From Hepsetus odoe (Eukaryota; Chordata; Actinopteri; Characiformes; Hepsetidae), in NCBI GenBank assembly GCA_017165825.1, contig CM029377.1, positions 23,326,386 through 23,390,385 of the forward strand: a stretch of DNA of 64,000 nt, read 5' to 3'. Both the position numbers and the translations under genes were made by a program. The notes under the pieces are model-generated. The model saw only the letters and a list, made by a program, of their open reading frames with translations, was not told the origin of the DNA and made no database searches. Positions 48,346 to 60,300 of the stretch are shown piece after piece (position 1 is the first letter of the stretch; each line of letters opens with the position of its first letter).

Positions 48346-49056
48346 TAACATAACATAACATAATAACATAAGCATAACATAATAATAATCCTTAAATAAT
48401 AATAAAATAATAATCCTTTTATACCTTGTGGACAGCTAAGAAGCTGATGGAGTCAGTATGACGCACTGGACAATATTCTGCTGGGACATCTTGGGTCCTG
48501 GGATCCACGCGGATGTTACTTTGATATGCAGCAGCTGGATGAACATTGATGGAGTGTGCACAATACAGGGCAGCCAATAAGAACAAAACTCATTAGCATA
48601 CTGTTTATCATTCTTTAATTCTACACGTTTATTAAAATGACCTGACAGTCTTAAGTTGAAAAAATTAAATGCAATAAAAGTTCGGTTTCCATTAAGACTG
48701 ACACGTAAATGTTCTCTCATATGAAAATGAGCACTGTTCTGATTGGCTTGTATTTTTCTTTGCATTCAAAAAGCAATTACGCTGACAGTTCATTAACAAA
48801 CGACAATAACGTCCATGTCCAATTTGAAAAACTGAGACATTTATAACTTTTAATAAAAACCAGGCTCTAAGAAATGAGAGTCAAGACTTTTGTCCAGTGA
48901 CTGTAAAACTGAGGAAGCAGGGCTGAAGGACAGAACGAGTCATACATTTGTGAAAAAAAAGTGAGATAAGTGAAAAATGAAATATGTTGTATAATAAAGA
49001 AGGAGACAGAACAAGACCTGTCCTCGTCTGGGGAGGAGCACATATCAGGCACATAT
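48346..49056. other. Unique AT-rich sequence
   Basis: Starts with ATAACAT repeats beside the Rex3 5' end. No gene or element recognised. Confidence 0.4.
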
Positions 49057-49155
49057 CTGTTTGGGTGTCCACTTCTTTACATCTCTGGGTGTCCATATTA
49101 TAACATCTCTGCTTGAATGTCCTTTGCGTAATGTCTCTGGGTGTCCACTCTATAA
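49057..49155. repeat. 28-bp minisatellite, left part
   Basis: About four degenerate units of GGGTGTCCACTGCATAACAT-type sequence ending in CTCTGTTT. It breaks off inside a unit at TATAA (49151-49155), where the L2 element begins. Confidence 0.85.
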
Positions 49156-51870
49156 TTCAATTCAATTCAATTCAATTTATTCTTGTATAGCGCCTTTTAC
49201 AACAAAGTTGCCCCAAGGCACTTTACATTGATAACAGGTTACAGTAATAGATGTTTAAGATGTTTAAGCCGGACGACTACGGAGGAGAGGAACCAAAAAC
49301 TCCACTATGTGGAGAAAAAAAAAAAAAACCTCTGAGGGTCCAAGGTCAACCGGCTACCCAACCCCCTTGGGTATACTAACAGTACAGAGTTAGTTTGGTT
49401 TTAAACTCCAGGATCAGTGAGGAGTCCCAAGTTGCTTCCAGGTACCAATGAGCCGCCAGGGTCCCTTGGCGCATCAGATGCATCACACAGACCAGATGGT
49501 AGCTTGGCATTGGACTCAGGTGATGACCACAATGGGCCCCCCCGGACATGTGGGGAGAGAAATGGAATGAGGGGGTCAGTAATGAGCAGGATCCAGTAGT
49601 GACAGACACAGAAATGAAACAGTGCGATGGCATGTACAGCAGCACCAGCGACATTACTAGTGGTGCACTATGGTGATTGGTGCGGGTAAGCTAAACTAAA
49701 GAAGTAAGTCTTCAGCCGTGATTTAAAGACCGAGACTGAATCGGCATCCCGTACAGAAGCAGGCAAGCTGTTCCACAATCTAGGGGCCCTGTAACTGAAG
49801 GCTCGTGCTCCTATACATTTATTTATGCGAGGGACAATTAGGATATCTTTATTCTGGGATCTAAGTGGGCGGTTAGGTGTATAGGTATTAAGCAGTTCGG
49901 TTAGGTATATTGGGGCAAGACCTTTAAGTGCCTTGTAGGTTAAGAGGAGGACCTTGAAGTCAGCCCTGTACCTAACAGGAAGCCAGTGAAGCGAGGAGAG
50001 TATGGGAGTTATATGGTCGTACTTCCTGCTCCTGCTAACAATCCTAGCGGCTGTGTTCTGAATGTGCTGTAGGGTGCTTAATGTGCCCTGAGGGCTTCCA
50101 GAAAGTAGGGCATTACAGTAATCTAATCTACTGTATACAAATGCATGTACTACTTTCGCCGTGTCTTCCATTGACAGAAAGCGCCGTAGTTTGGCAATGT
50201 TCCGAAGGTGCAGGAAGCATGTCTTCGCAACTGCATTAACATGGGGATTAAATGAAAGATTTGAATCGAAAATAACACCAAGATTACGTGCCAGAGTACT
50301 AACTGAAAACTTCAACCCTGCATCCCGGATATGCGAAATGAAGTTGGCCCTGTCTACATCACTACTACAAAACAAGAGCAGCTCAGTTTTTTCGGGGTTT
50401 AGTGAGAGGAAGTTGTTATTCATCCAATCCCTAATATCACTGAGGCAGCTAATTAAAGTGCCGGTTGATGCTTTATCACATGATTTAAAAGATAAGTATA
50501 GCTGAGTGTCATCAGCGTAAGAGTGGTAACTAACATTATGCTTCCGTATAATAGTGCTTAGTGGGAGCATGTAGAGGGAGAAGAGCACTGGGCCCAACAC
50601 CGACCCTTGTGGGACTCCATAGTTAACTAGTGACATAGGTGAGGGGGTGCCATAATCATCCATTTGGATGAAGTAGTAACGGTTTGTGAGATAGGAGTTG
50701 AACCATTTAAGGGCTGTTCCAGTAATGCCGACAGTGGAGTGAAGCCTATTTACTAAAATGGAGTGATCTACCGTGTCGAATGCAGCACTAAGATCTAACA
50801 GAACAAGAACAGTAATGTTTCCTGCATCACTCGAGACCATTATATCATTCACCACTCTAGTTAGAGCAGTTTCTGTGCTATGGCCAAGCCGGAAACCTGA
50901 TTGGAATTTATCTAAGAGGTTATGCGTGTCTAGATATGACTGCAGTTGTCTCGCAACTAGTTTTTCTAGAATCTTAGAGAGAAACGGGACATTAGAGATA
51001 GGTCTATAATTACTTGGTGAGTGAGGGTCCAAGTTAGGTTTTTTAAGCTGTGGTCTAACCACTGCTGTTTTAAACTGATTGGGGACTACACCTGAGGTCA
51101 AGGATGCATTCATGATATCAAGTATAGGTGTTGATAGTACTCCTAAGGATTCCTTCAGGAGCTTGGTTGGAATGGGATCTAACCGACAGGTCGTGGAGTT
51201 TGCTTTGGCTATAACAGAAATTAGCTCAGAGTTATCGATGAAATTAAAATCACTAAAATATTGTGAGCACTGTTCAGCTAATGGATTAATTTGAGGGCTA
51301 ATAGGGCACATTTGGAGCCTAATGTTGTTAATTTTATCATTAAAAAACTTAAGAAACCTATCGTTAGTAATACTACATGCTGACCTTTTATCAGTTTTGT
51401 CTGTTAGCTGAGTGAGTGTCTGAAATAAATAGCGGGGGTTATGCTTGTTGTTTTCAATAAGCTTTGAATAGTACTCAGTGCGAGCACTATATAGAGCTTT
51501 CTTATATTGTTTTAGTTTAGCAGACCATAGAGCCTGAGAGGCTTGGAGACCTGTTGTCTTCCATCTGCGTTCTAGCTTACGGCACTCCCGCTTAGCAGCC
51601 CATGTGTGATCATTGAACCAGGGAGAGTGCCTGATAGTTCTAACCTTCTTTGTCTTAATTGGGCCGACCTGATCAAGGATCTGCCCAACTACTGTATTGT
51701 ACATGTCGGTGATGTCATTAACAGTTTTGTTACAGGTGAAATCTATCTCTGTTACGGCCTCCATAAACTGAACACATTTAGCCCTGTTTAGGTGTCGTGT
51801 TGTACTAGTCCGTTCACTGAGGTACGGTGGAGACATATTAATCTCAAACGTGATTAAAGAATGCAATATA
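49156..51870 (-). mobile_element. L2-type LINE, 5'-truncated, intact reverse-transcriptase frame
   Basis: Read on minus, one uninterrupted frame of about 730 codons runs from the truncated edge to its natural stop at 49668. It has a linker region, NYRPISNVPFLSKILEKLVA, LLDLSAAFDTVDHSIL, GVPQGSVLGPVLF, the catalytic YADD box (HSYADDTQLYLSF), and a C-terminal domain ending FKSRLKTYFFSLAY. The 3' UTR includes the CTTGTATAGCGCC region and ends in (TTGAA)n, typical for teleost L2/Maui. The endonuclease part is missing. The lack of any stop suggests a recent insertion. It lies inside a minisatellite unit with TATAA repeated at both edges (49151 and 51871). Confidence 0.88.
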
Positions 51871-52390
51871 TATAACCTCTCTGTAGGGGTGTCCACAGCG
51901 CAGCATTTCTTTTTGGGTGTCCAACGCAGGACCTTCATGGGTGTCCACTGCATAACATTTCAGTTTGTATGTCCAATGCATAACTTCTCTGTTTGGGTGT
52001 CCAGCGCATAACCCCTCTGTTTGGTTGTCCACTGCGTAGCATTCCTTTTTGGGTGTCCATTGCACCACATCTCTGCTTGAGCGTCCTCTGCATAATGTCT
52101 CTGTTTCTGTATCCACTGCATAACATCTCTCGGTGTCCACTGAACAATCTCTCTGGGTCCACTGTATAACGCCTGTGTTTGGATGCCACTGTGTAGCATT
52201 CCTTTTGAGTTTCCACTGCAAGACATATCTGGGTGTCAACTGTGTAATGTCTCTGTTTAGGTGTCCACTGCATAACAACTCTAGGTGTCCACATCTCAGC
52301 TTGAGACTAAGTGTCCAATGCGTAGCATTTCTTTTTTTGGTGTCAACTGCATAATGTTGCTGTTGGGGTGTCCACTGCATAGTGTTTCTA
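51871..52390. repeat. 28-bp minisatellite, right part
   Basis: About 18 degenerate units (consensus near GTGTCCACTGCATAACATCT followed by CTGTTTGG). Because 28 is not a multiple of three, successive units cycle through all frames. Overlapping open frames on minus here are a by-product, not genes. Confidence 0.9.
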
Positions 52391-52950
52391 GCATTGCCAA
52401 GTGATTTGCATGTTTACACTTCATCACATTGTCTTCAAGAAGCAACCCTCCGCTGTCCATTAAAAGATGATCACCAGTTTGAGTGCTGATGGGTGTGATC
52501 TCTGAAGACATGCTCAGTGGAGCTGTATGATATGGGAGAAAAGTCCTGTCAGTACATCAGGGAATTGTCAAGGAATTGTCAGGATCACGATGTGTCATGT
52601 TTTCTGATAAGCCTGAATGGAGATTACGGGACCAGGAAAGTGTTTTCCACCAATGTTCCTGCACTGAATCACTGTCACTATCAATGTCCCGAGACAATCA
52701 GGAGAGAATTACCGTCCTAACAGATTGTGGTCAATGTTAACTCGCCCAGCTTTAATGATCAGTAAACAGAGCGTCCCAGGACATCTGGTTCTATTCACCC
52801 CCAGTGTAAAGAGGGATCACCTCCCACTGGACCTCTCAGGGGCCTGAATTTCTCAAAAGAAGGGAAAAAAAAAATCCCTCTTTCCAGTCATCTCTCCCGG
52901 CTGGGACACTAGATGGCAATAGTTGAGGATGTGTTTGGTGGAGGAGCTCC
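52391..52950. other. Unique sequence upstream of kdm4c
   Basis: No gene or repeat is recognised; it likely includes kdm4c upstream regulatory sequence. Confidence 0.35.
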
Positions 52951-53400
52951 CAGAAGAAGAGCAGGAATCGTGTGAAACAGGACGGCTGTCATGAAGAAGA
53001 ACAGCTGGGACGTTTAAAGGGATTTCACCTCCACCACCACTTCCTCCCCACACAGCCAGGTAAACACGGTCCTCCCTGAAAATGGACGCACAGAGGAACA
53101 GCCGAGCGGGGCATTTCGTGTTTGTGTAGAAATGTAGCTGCAGCTTTAGCGACAGTTAGCTTTAGCGCACTAACGGCACACAGGCGGCTGTTTACAGACT
53201 CCCTAACTGTCAGACAAGCGGCTAAAGCAACCAAACAGGACCCTGCCTTACACATTTCCCTCAGAAACCGAAAATATCGGCCGAAAAACACTCCAAACAC
53301 CAGCCGGGCCCAGAATTTGTTCCCTTTTAGCCCCTTTTCCTTTGTGTTTTAGCCGCTAATGCTAACCCGGACTGCAGGCCCGCAGCTGAGCCCTGTGTTT
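52951..53400 (+). promoter_or_regulatory. kdm4c: Probable kdm4c promoter and noncoding first exon
   Basis: This is the most GC- and CpG-rich sequence upstream of kdm4c. CACAGCCAG|GTAAAC provides a donor at 53059/53060, so a noncoding exon ending at 53059 could splice to the coding exon (acceptor CTCTGCAG at 54288, or CCTCCAG at 54302). The transcription start is unresolved. Confidence 0.4.
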
Positions 53401-53584
53401 ACTCCTGAAAGTGGGACATTTTCAACATTTTCGGGGGAATTTCCTCAATTTCTGCCTCCCTGACATGAAGTTTAGGGCAGAAGATGATGCACATGGACCC
53501 ACATTCACATGTAGCTCAACACTTTCCAGTGTTTTTTGGGGTATTGTTGAGAAATGGTATTCATGTGTATTGAATTTATACAGA

Positions 53585-54010
53585 ACTGTGCAAAAGTCCT
53601 CACCCCTTCATTTCTTCATGTGTTGCCTCCAGTGAGTCAGACTGTTTTTAGCTGAGGAACCGTTCTCCAGACTCCCTGCAGGACAATGTTTTTGGTTCTC
53701 ATTTTCAGCGCAGTCCCAGTAGCTGAGTCGTCTTATTGTTTTATTGCATTGTTTCACTCATTTTTAGAGATCTGTGAGTGGATCGTAGATCAGCCAGTAA
53801 GCAAAATATTGTGCTCCAGTGAAATGATTCCCCAGTAAAATTTGACAAAATTGTTGACACTGCTGTCCAGTAACTGAACAAAGACTTTCCAATGATACTT
53901 CAACCTCACACTTTCCTTCCCGTTTCTGAACGTTTCTCATCAGCTGAGACCAGAATTGTATTTGGGATCACTGCCTTCCCAATGTCCCATGACCCATTTC
54001 AGCTTAAATG
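53585..54010. mobile_element. Truncated DNA-transposon copy
   Basis: ACTGTGCAAAA at 53585-53595 is the same terminal sequence as the element at 25.85 kb, and the following sequence looks related. No matching right end is seen. It lies in the first kdm4c intron. Confidence 0.4.
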
Positions 54011-54332
54011 GGCAAAAAAAGAAAGGACCGCTCACTGGTGAGTCGATAAAACAGATGCAATGAGGCAGTAGCCGGGGCAATGGCAGAAAAAAAGAGAAGA
54101 TCCGTCTTGGTGGAGGAGAAATTGTGAACGTAATCTGTTAGTATAGATGTGGAGGGAAGCAGTGTTAAAGTGTATTTTTAGATTTTTTTTTTATTTATTG
54201 TATTTATTTATTTTTGGTATTATTTTGGTGTTATTTGGTTGTCACTTTCACTTTTTTTTCACTTTCACTTTTGTGTTTAACTCTGCAGTGTTTGCCCTCC
54301 AGGCGGTGCTGCCGGAAGGAGGGCAGGGCAGG

Positions 54333-57300
54333 ATGGCGGGCGCTGGGGCAAATGCCTCTGCGAACCCTTCCTGTAAGATCATGACCTTCAGACCCACTAT
54401 GGAGGAGTTCCGGGATTTCAACCAGTACCTGGTATACATGGAGTCGCAGGGAGCTCAACGTGCCGGACTGGCCAAGGTGTGTGTTTGCGTGAGACAGAGA
54501 GAGAGAGAGATGATTTTGATTTGTGGTGGGGGGGGATCCGGAACAGGATGGGAATCGAACCCCTAGCTGGGCCACTGGGATGCCCTAACAACGGCTCCTC
54601 TGTTACTCAACTGAAATCATTCTACAACTATAAAGATGTTCTGTTTCTTTACCTCATCATCAGTTACACCCCTGCAATACTCTTTTCCCCCTCCTCTCTC
54701 TGCCCCTCGACTCTTCTTGTCTCCTCTTAGGTGATACCTCCGAAAGGTTGGAAGCCAAGGCGTAACTATGACGACATTGATGACCTCATTATTCAGGCAC
54801 CCATTCAGCAGATGGTGGCTGGCCAGTCTGGCCTTTTCACCCAGTACAACATCCAGAAGAAGCCACTAAGTGTGCAGGAGTTCCGCAGGCTGGCCAACAG
54901 CGACACGTAAGATGGACACACATCAGCTTACTGTTCTTTGGGTTCTCTTTAAAAGCTCTGCAACTTTTTCACCCCTTACATTAAAGCCGCATCCTTTTGC
55001 CTCTGTTTTTTTTTTTTTTTAATTAACTCTGCTTTCTGGAGAGTCAAAAAGAAACAAGCTTTTATCCATCATGCCTAGAAAATTCACCGCCTTTTGGTCT
55101 TTCTGAAATACTGGGACCCTTAATAAATGAATAAATTACATTGGAGATCTAGAAAAGGTGCCTCCTAGATTTTTAGGAACATTTTCTCATTAAAGTGCCT
55201 CTGATTATGAATGTTCTAATCAGAACATAATGTTTAATGAAGACAGTTTCACGAGAGCAACACAATTTCTTCAGGTATTGCACTCCACGCTATCTGAACT
55301 ATGAGGACCTGGAGAGAAAGTACTGGAAGAATCTCACCTTTGTGCCGGCCATATATGGTGCAGATGTCAACGGGACGCTCTACGACAAGGTAAAGTCTTT
55401 ATACAGTGAAGGACAAGCGAAGTTTGAAGTTTCCAAAAGCTCATCACAATAGATCATTCTTCATGTTAGGATGATGTCACTTTCCAAAGTCCCACAGACC
55501 CTCGGATGAGCGGTCCTGACCCGATTGTGTCACTTTCAGCCTCGAAAGGTGCCAAAATCTGTTTTTATCTGTGTGTATAAGGATGTAGAAGAGTGGAATA
55601 TCGGGCACCTGAACTCCATCCTGGACGTGATCGAAGAGGACTGCGGGGTTTCCATCCAGGGGGTAAACACGCCCTACCTCTACTTTGGCATGTGGAAGAC
55701 CAGCTTCTCCTGGCACACGGAGGACATGGATCTCTACAGCATCAACTACCTGCACTTCGGAGAGCCCAAGTCCTGGTGAGGAGCCTTCCTCCGTTAAGGA
55801 AATGTCCTTTTGTACTAGAGCTACAAGTAGAACCTTACTATCACTTCTCTTTCGTGGAAGTCTTGTTCACCCCATTAAGAGTTTGGCAATATTTGCTGTG
55901 TAGCCCTAACACTAAAATAAAGATTCAAACACATCAGTAAATGGAATAGGTTTTGATTAAAGCTTTAATATGTTGATTGTGATGTGCAGGTATTCTATAT
56001 TAGTATATTACTATTAGCTTCTTTTGTTGTTTTATTAAAACTGGGTTGTTTGAATCCTCCAGGTATGCTATACCCCCAGAACACGGGAAGAGACTGGAGC
56101 GATTAGCTACAGGCAAGTTAACGGCATCTTGAGTACTAGTCCAGCTCAAAACCAAAAGACATGCAAATACCTGCTGTGTTATGAGAGCAAATTCAACTGC
56201 CTCACAATAATAAAGGTTTCTAATTACCTTTTTTATTCTATCCATTCAAGGTTTCTTCCCCAACAGCTTCAAGAGTTGCGAAGCTTTCCTCAGACATAAG
56301 ATGACTCTCATATCTCCCTCTGTGCTGAAGAAGTACAGCATCCCATTTGATAAGGTAGGCTGTTAGTCTCTGTCTCCATCTTAAGTCACTGATGCTAAGT
56401 TTTGATTCTAGAGCAGCCACATATGAGCTGAAGGTCACCATGTCCAGTGCTGAGCGCTATAAATCCCTTCAACATTGGGCAGTAGATCAAGAAGAGTAGA
56501 AGTGAAGGGAAGGAAAATCCTTCTTAAGACTCTTGATTTCAGAAGAAAAGTTAGATGAAGGGTTCTCTGCAAACAACTGCACATTTGTTTAGTTTTTAGC
56601 TTCATTCAAAAAGTTTTCTTTAAGGAGTTTAAGGAGTGTTTATGGGCAGCATTGTGTGTTTGTGGGCTCAGATAACCCAGGAAGCAGGAGAGTTCATGAT
56701 CACCTTTCCATATGGCTACCACGCTGGTTTCAATCACGGCTTCAACTGTGCAGAGTCCACCAACTTTGCCAGCGTGCGCTGGATCGATTACGGCAAGGTC
56801 GCCACACAGGTACGTTTTACATGCAGAAGGTGAAGCCAGAAGGACACCTGAGCCCTTGTTCAGCTCCTCAGATATGTCCTCCAGCTGATTTGAGCCGGTT
56901 TAAACATGCTGTGCTTCAATTTTGGCCCATACAGTGCACCTGCAGTAAGGACATGGTGAAGATCTCCATGGACCCTTTTGTGAGGCGTTTCCAGCCAGAC
57001 CGTTATCAGGCCTGGACTCAAGGTAAAGACACCTGCGTACTGGACCACACACTGGCCACGCCCAGCACCACACCCGAGCTGCAGGCATGGCTTCAGAGGC
57101 GCCGCAGGGCAAGACCTTCCACCAGAAGGTGAGAAAACTCAAAAAAAGAACAACTAAGGCAGCTTCCAAATACTTTCCGACTTGAGTGATCAAACCTCAC
57201 CCTCTGCTCAGTTTTTGGTCCTTTCAGAATGCAAGATTCATCACACATTTAGGCATTTAGAACATTTAGAACGTCAAACATTTAGAAACCTTTAAGTCCA

Positions 57301-60300
57301 AAAGGCTTGTTTTTATTTTCGGTTTGTTCGTTTCATCCCATTAGCACTCCACTTTTTCAGCACTTCAATTTCAGAAGAAGCCAAGGTATCCCTATTTTTG
57401 ACACCCTTCTTTTGTCTCTTAGCAGTGTTTATCACCCTCGCACACGCTCCAAACGGCTGAAGACTGTGCAGGAGGATACGGTTGTCATGGAAAGCTCATC
57501 ATCGAAGGGTGGTCGCTCCATGAACACAAAGGCAGGATTACCGCGAAGAGATAAAGAAGAGCAAGAGGACGAGCAGTTGAAGAAAGACTGCAAACCCAGT
57601 AGTGCATTGCATCTCTCAGGTTACCCTTCTGTTCATTTTGTGGCTTTAAACTGTGAGATTATAATTCTGGTGTTCCCTTCAGCTCTGAAACTCATGTAAA
57701 TTAAATAATTTTGAATGATTAGCAGTGACATTACAGCATGTTTGCTGTTGAATAGCATTTATGAATTCACTCCTAACTGGATCTCTTTGCATTTCAGGGC
57801 TTGCCAGTGCATGTCGACAAGTCTGTGTTGTCAAGGTAACACGTGTGGAGAGCGATTTGCTGGCTCGGTCAATTGGATGTCATAGAGTCCCGCCTCCAGG
57901 CCCACTGTCTGATTCTAAAGACCCTACAACCTCTCAGGACACAAGCCCGCAAATGTCTGCAGCTGGAGGTCAGGAAGTTGCTAAAAACTTAGCGACCCCC
58001 GAGTCCACCACTGAGACTGTCCCGAACTCTGGTGTGGATGAGACTCTGTGTTCAGAAAGAACTGCTGAACGTTCATTTATTGCCAAATCCCCAAACAGTG
58101 AATCTCCTTCTGACTGTCACCTCACCACTGAACCATATCAGGCTTGTGCTCCCCATGCAGGGGGTGATTCCCCTGAACGCAATAAAGATACAGTCATTGA
58201 GACAGAGTCCATGTCTCAGCTCCTCGGCTCTGCAACAAGTACACTTTTTCAGGAAAGTTCTTCTTTAGACACTGAGCAACTCGGAGAACATCCTGTACCT
58301 CAGCTTTCTGCTCCTTCCTCCGACATGCCGCTCCTAACTCCTGAGTTATTAGAGGAGGAAGAGGGGCGGAACTGCCCAAACTTGCCATCCGAAATGCCCT
58401 CATTGACCCTTGCGGTCCAGTCTGGGGAGGGTACGCACACATTGTCGGATCAGTATGCTCCCACAGAGCACCCGGTCCAGTTGGAAAAATCATCTCCTGT
58501 TATGATGGAGGAAACTGGGGCCTGTTCCAGTGCACTTTATCCTAATTGGTGCTTAACTCCATTCCAAGAAGGTGGTAGCCAATCACTTGTCCCTATTGCA
58601 GATGCCAGCAGGAAACAGCCCGCAACTGATTTGGGATCGCCATGGCAACTGCCCGAACAGGAGGGAGGGGCAACAAAAGATAGGCAGGTATCTACAAATG
58701 TCTTCCAGCACTCCACAGTCAGCGAAAGGAATCTTTCTGGATGTAGCTTCACTAACACTCACGCACTTTCCCCCGCTGATCAGTCCATGAAGACTCCTTC
58801 CACTTCACCTGATCCACGCACTCTCCAAGGATCTTTAGAACTTAAAAAAACTGAAGCCAGATCCATTCCTCCATCTTCACCCAGCCTGTTTGAGGACACC
58901 AAGCCCCTCACCTCCAACATCTGGAGGAACTTCAACTCCCAAAATCCTGCAGTGCTGATCGAGAGCCTACAACCGAGCTTGGCTGAAAGTGATGTTCATG
59001 AACAGCTACCTTACGCCATGTGGGCGGAGTCCCGCTGTCAGCAGGTCAAATCCCCGGACCCTCCTGACTCTCCACAGAGAGCCTTGACTTGGGCCAACCT
59101 GGAGCCCAGTGTGGTGAATGCTTCTAGAGCAGAGACGGCAGCCGAGCTCCCTGTTGAAGAGGCTCCCGGGGCTGATTTTGGCTCTCGGGGGCCTCAGAGG
59201 TCAGACGGCGAAGGTTCTGAGCGAGATTCAGATTCAGGAGAAAGAGAAGAGGACAGCAGCAGTGAATCCAGTGAGGAGAACATAAGCGAATGCGGGGATT
59301 CAGGCCTAGAGCCAGGAGAGGTCAGCCCGGTGAGCGCCGATAAATTACCTTTTTTTTTTTAAAATCAGTTAGATTTGTGTTTTTTGGAAGCCGCTCAGTG
59401 CACTAGAAAATGTAAAATGCAATCACATAATGATTAGTTTGGCATTTTTCAAAAGCTTCCTCAAATATTGTTTCACCACCTTCAGATCAGTGCACTAAAT
59501 CTAGAATTGCAGATTTTTAAAATTCTCTCTCTCTCTCAGTACCCCTTGCCTCCAGTGAAGAGAAGGACCACCAAAAGTTGGCGTCACCCCCTGAGGAAGC
59601 CAACAGCAAGGGCAGTGCCCAGCGCTGTGAAGCAGCAGGCCAGTGATGATGGCAAGTTCATGGACACTTTCCTGAATATAAAAAACTGCTTTCTGAGCAG
59701 AAGACATTCAAATCTTCTACTTGTATTTTGCACCGGGCCGCAGAGCTAATGTTGCCAACGTTCAAGTCTGTAAAAGCTCACACTGTATTCTGGTTGTACT
59801 CATGCGTGCATGTTTATTTTAGAGCCCACAGAGGAGTGTTTTGAAGAGGGAGAGCAGCAGGAGGCTGATGTGTGGGCCCGGCCGTTGGTTCATCTGTGGC
59901 AGAACAGAAAATCCTCCTTTACTTCTGAGAGGGAGTACAACAGCACTGCCAGCAAAATGGCTCCACACTGCGCTGTCTGCACTCTCTTCATGCCTTACTA
60001 TCAGGTAGCACAACACTGAAGCATTATGGGCTACATTTACTCTTTCTTTATAGATGATCTGACAACAGAAGAAATTTTGGGTAAAATTTTGGGATTTTGC
60101 ATCCTTTTAAGCCAATCGTAAGACACTTTTTTAGAGTATATGTTGATATACTATTTGATAAACGATTTGATAAACTCTTCACTTAAAATTTTTCTCACTT
60201 CAAAGCCTGATGAGAGGTCAGATGAAAATAGGGACGAGGTAACAATGGACACTGAAGCGGAGGCTCAGGCTGGCAAGTCACAACCTCTGATCCCTGAAAT

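Noticed and set aside
51844..52511. Several overlapping minus-strand open frames with repeated QWTP peptides
   Set aside because: Translation of a 28-bp minisatellite; no start context, and overlapping frames are equally open.
54236..54272. CTTTCACTTT-rich stretch as a SINE tail
   Set aside because: Only the tail-like pyrimidine repeat is present; it more likely serves as the polypyrimidine tract before the kdm4c coding exon.
59321..59329. Ending kdm4c exon 10 at GAG|GTCAGC (59320)
   Set aside because: GTGAGC nine bases later is a far better donor; both keep the frame, so this remains a minor alternative.
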